The notes below the pieces were generated by a model. The model searched no databases. It saw only the letters and a list, made by a program, of their open reading frames with translations, and was not told where the DNA came from. A stretch of 64,000 nucleotides of DNA, taken from NCBI GenBank assembly GCA_945891505.1, contig CAMDDL010000003.1, positions 1 through 64,000 of the forward strand, given 5' to 3'. The position numbers and the translations under genes are program-made. How positions within the stretch are numbered: the first letter of the stretch is position 1; each line of letters opens with the position of its first letter. Below are positions 63,563-64,000 of the stretch, one piece after another. Source of the stretch: Maricaulis salignorans (lineage in GTDB: Bacteria; Pseudomonadota; Alphaproteobacteria; Caulobacterales; Aquidulcibacteraceae).

Positions 63563-64000
63563 CTATGCCCCCGCAATCGTCATGGCTGGGATCAAAAGAC
63601 TGGGGCATTGCAGCGATGCGCGACCATCATAGTCGTTGCCTGGGATCAGCTTAGAGTACATGTCCAGCATATTACCAGCGACTGTGATTTCATTGACGGG
63701 GCGCACAATTTTGCCGTTCTCAAACCAAAGACCCGAAACACCTACGGAGTAGTCACCGGTGTTTTGGTTGAAACTGGGAGACAAGGTTTCGATAACCACC
63801 AAGCCATTGCCTGCTTGCGCCTGTAATCCCGCGAGGTCATGTCGGCCCAGCATTACGGTTACGTTGCTTGAGCCAATTCCCGGTGCCCCGCCCGGGTTCA
63901 TGCTGGCATGGCCGGTTGACTTCAGACCTAATTGTCTTGCGCTGGCTGTATTGAGCAACCAAGTTTGCAGCACACCGTCAATTACCAGATCGCGGGCTGC
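63563..64000 (-). CDS. pmbA: TldD/PmbA family protein, C-terminal part (partial)
   Basis: Cut by the right window edge; the frame is open from 64000 and ends at 63563, giving about 145 residues. It holds the C-terminal PmbA/TldD domain: GVLQTWLLNTASARQLGLKS, TGHASMNPGGAPGIGSSNVT, VVIETLSPSFNQNTGDYSVG, VSGLWFENGKIVRPVNEITV, AGNMLDMYSKLIPGNDYDGR. PmbA/TldE pairs with TldD as a metalloprotease that processes modified peptides and CcdA. The Gly-rich NPG and VSG-WFENG motifs suggest the PmbA rather than the TldD subunit. Confidence 0.9.
   Translation of the reverse strand, partial: AARDLVIDGVLQTWLLNTASARQLGLKSTGHASMNPGGAPGIGSSNVTVMLGRHDLAGLQAQAGNGLVVIETLSPSFNQNTGDYSVGVSGLWFENGKIVRPVNEITVAGNMLDMYSKLIPGNDYDGRASLQCPSLLIPAMTIAGA

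Overview
The window is a chromosomal segment of an alphaproteobacterium, most likely from the Caulobacterales/Maricaulales (Hyphomonadaceae-like) side. Reasons: the run ubiG / lysC-ptsP-rodZ-like-ispG, the families DUF2336, DUF4167, DUF4170, DUF1491, DUF2239 and PAS_5, a CIRCE-controlled groESL, a TTAA-N7-TTAA (CtrA-type) box, a PleC/DivJ-like histidine kinase, and a TonB-dependent receptor of the type common in oligotrophic alphaproteobacteria. Coding density is high and both strands are used. I see no tRNA, rRNA, CRISPR array, transposase, integrase or phage gene. This is core genome, not an island.

Layout. 1-7.6 kb: the recA 3' end, ubiG, lysC, ptsP, a RodZ-like protein and ispG. 7.6-13.8 kb: an Old Yellow Enzyme, a TrmN6-like methyltransferase, a polyprenyl diphosphate synthase, TerC, thioredoxin reductase and TadA. 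13.8-14.3 kb: a small exported-protein gene broken by an amber codon. 14.5-22.9 kb: a MerR-type regulator followed by a fatty-acid beta-oxidation operon (two acyl-CoA dehydrogenases, an unknown 94-residue protein, OsmC, a hotdog thioesterase, thiolase, FadB-like) ending at a strong terminator. 23-29.8 kb: an orphan cobT, two tandem exported amidohydrolases (one without the metal-binding HxH) and uup. 29.8-40.1 kb: mostly poorly characterised genes (PAN-like, DUF2336, DUF1491, exported proteins, a histidine kinase, DUF4345, DUF2269) with prfC, sufE and a DnaA-domain-IV-like protein.

40.2-48.1 kb: groESL with CIRCE and a curious 23-bp duplication of the groEL 3' end, then prmC, a TonB-dependent receptor and DUF4167. 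48.2-54.9 kb: a PCu(A)C copper chaperone, then a tightly packed run ubiA, AlkA-like glycosylase, CpcT/CpeT-like lipoprotein, NnrU, fatty acid desaturase, EtfB-type lysine methyltransferase, alpha/beta hydrolase lipoprotein, DUF2237 and GNAT. 54.9-60.7 kb: DUF2239 with a 35-codon downstream ORF, ubiD, several small proteins, MAPEG, a Gly-rich secreted protein and PAS_5. 60.7-64 kb: ABC exporter, DUF4170, CysQ/inositol monophosphatase family and PmbA/TldD (cut by the window end).

Together the genes describe an aerobic heterotroph: ubiquinone synthesis (ubiG, polyprenyl synthase, ubiA, ubiD), isoprenoid precursors (ispG), fatty-acid degradation, a nitrogen-type PTS enzyme, outer-membrane uptake and protein quality control. 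I found no clear self-contained new system. The best leads are small-scale: two reading frames that continue past an in-frame stop, unannotated small proteins with good ribosome binding sites, the tandem amidohydrolase pair and the groEL-tail duplication.
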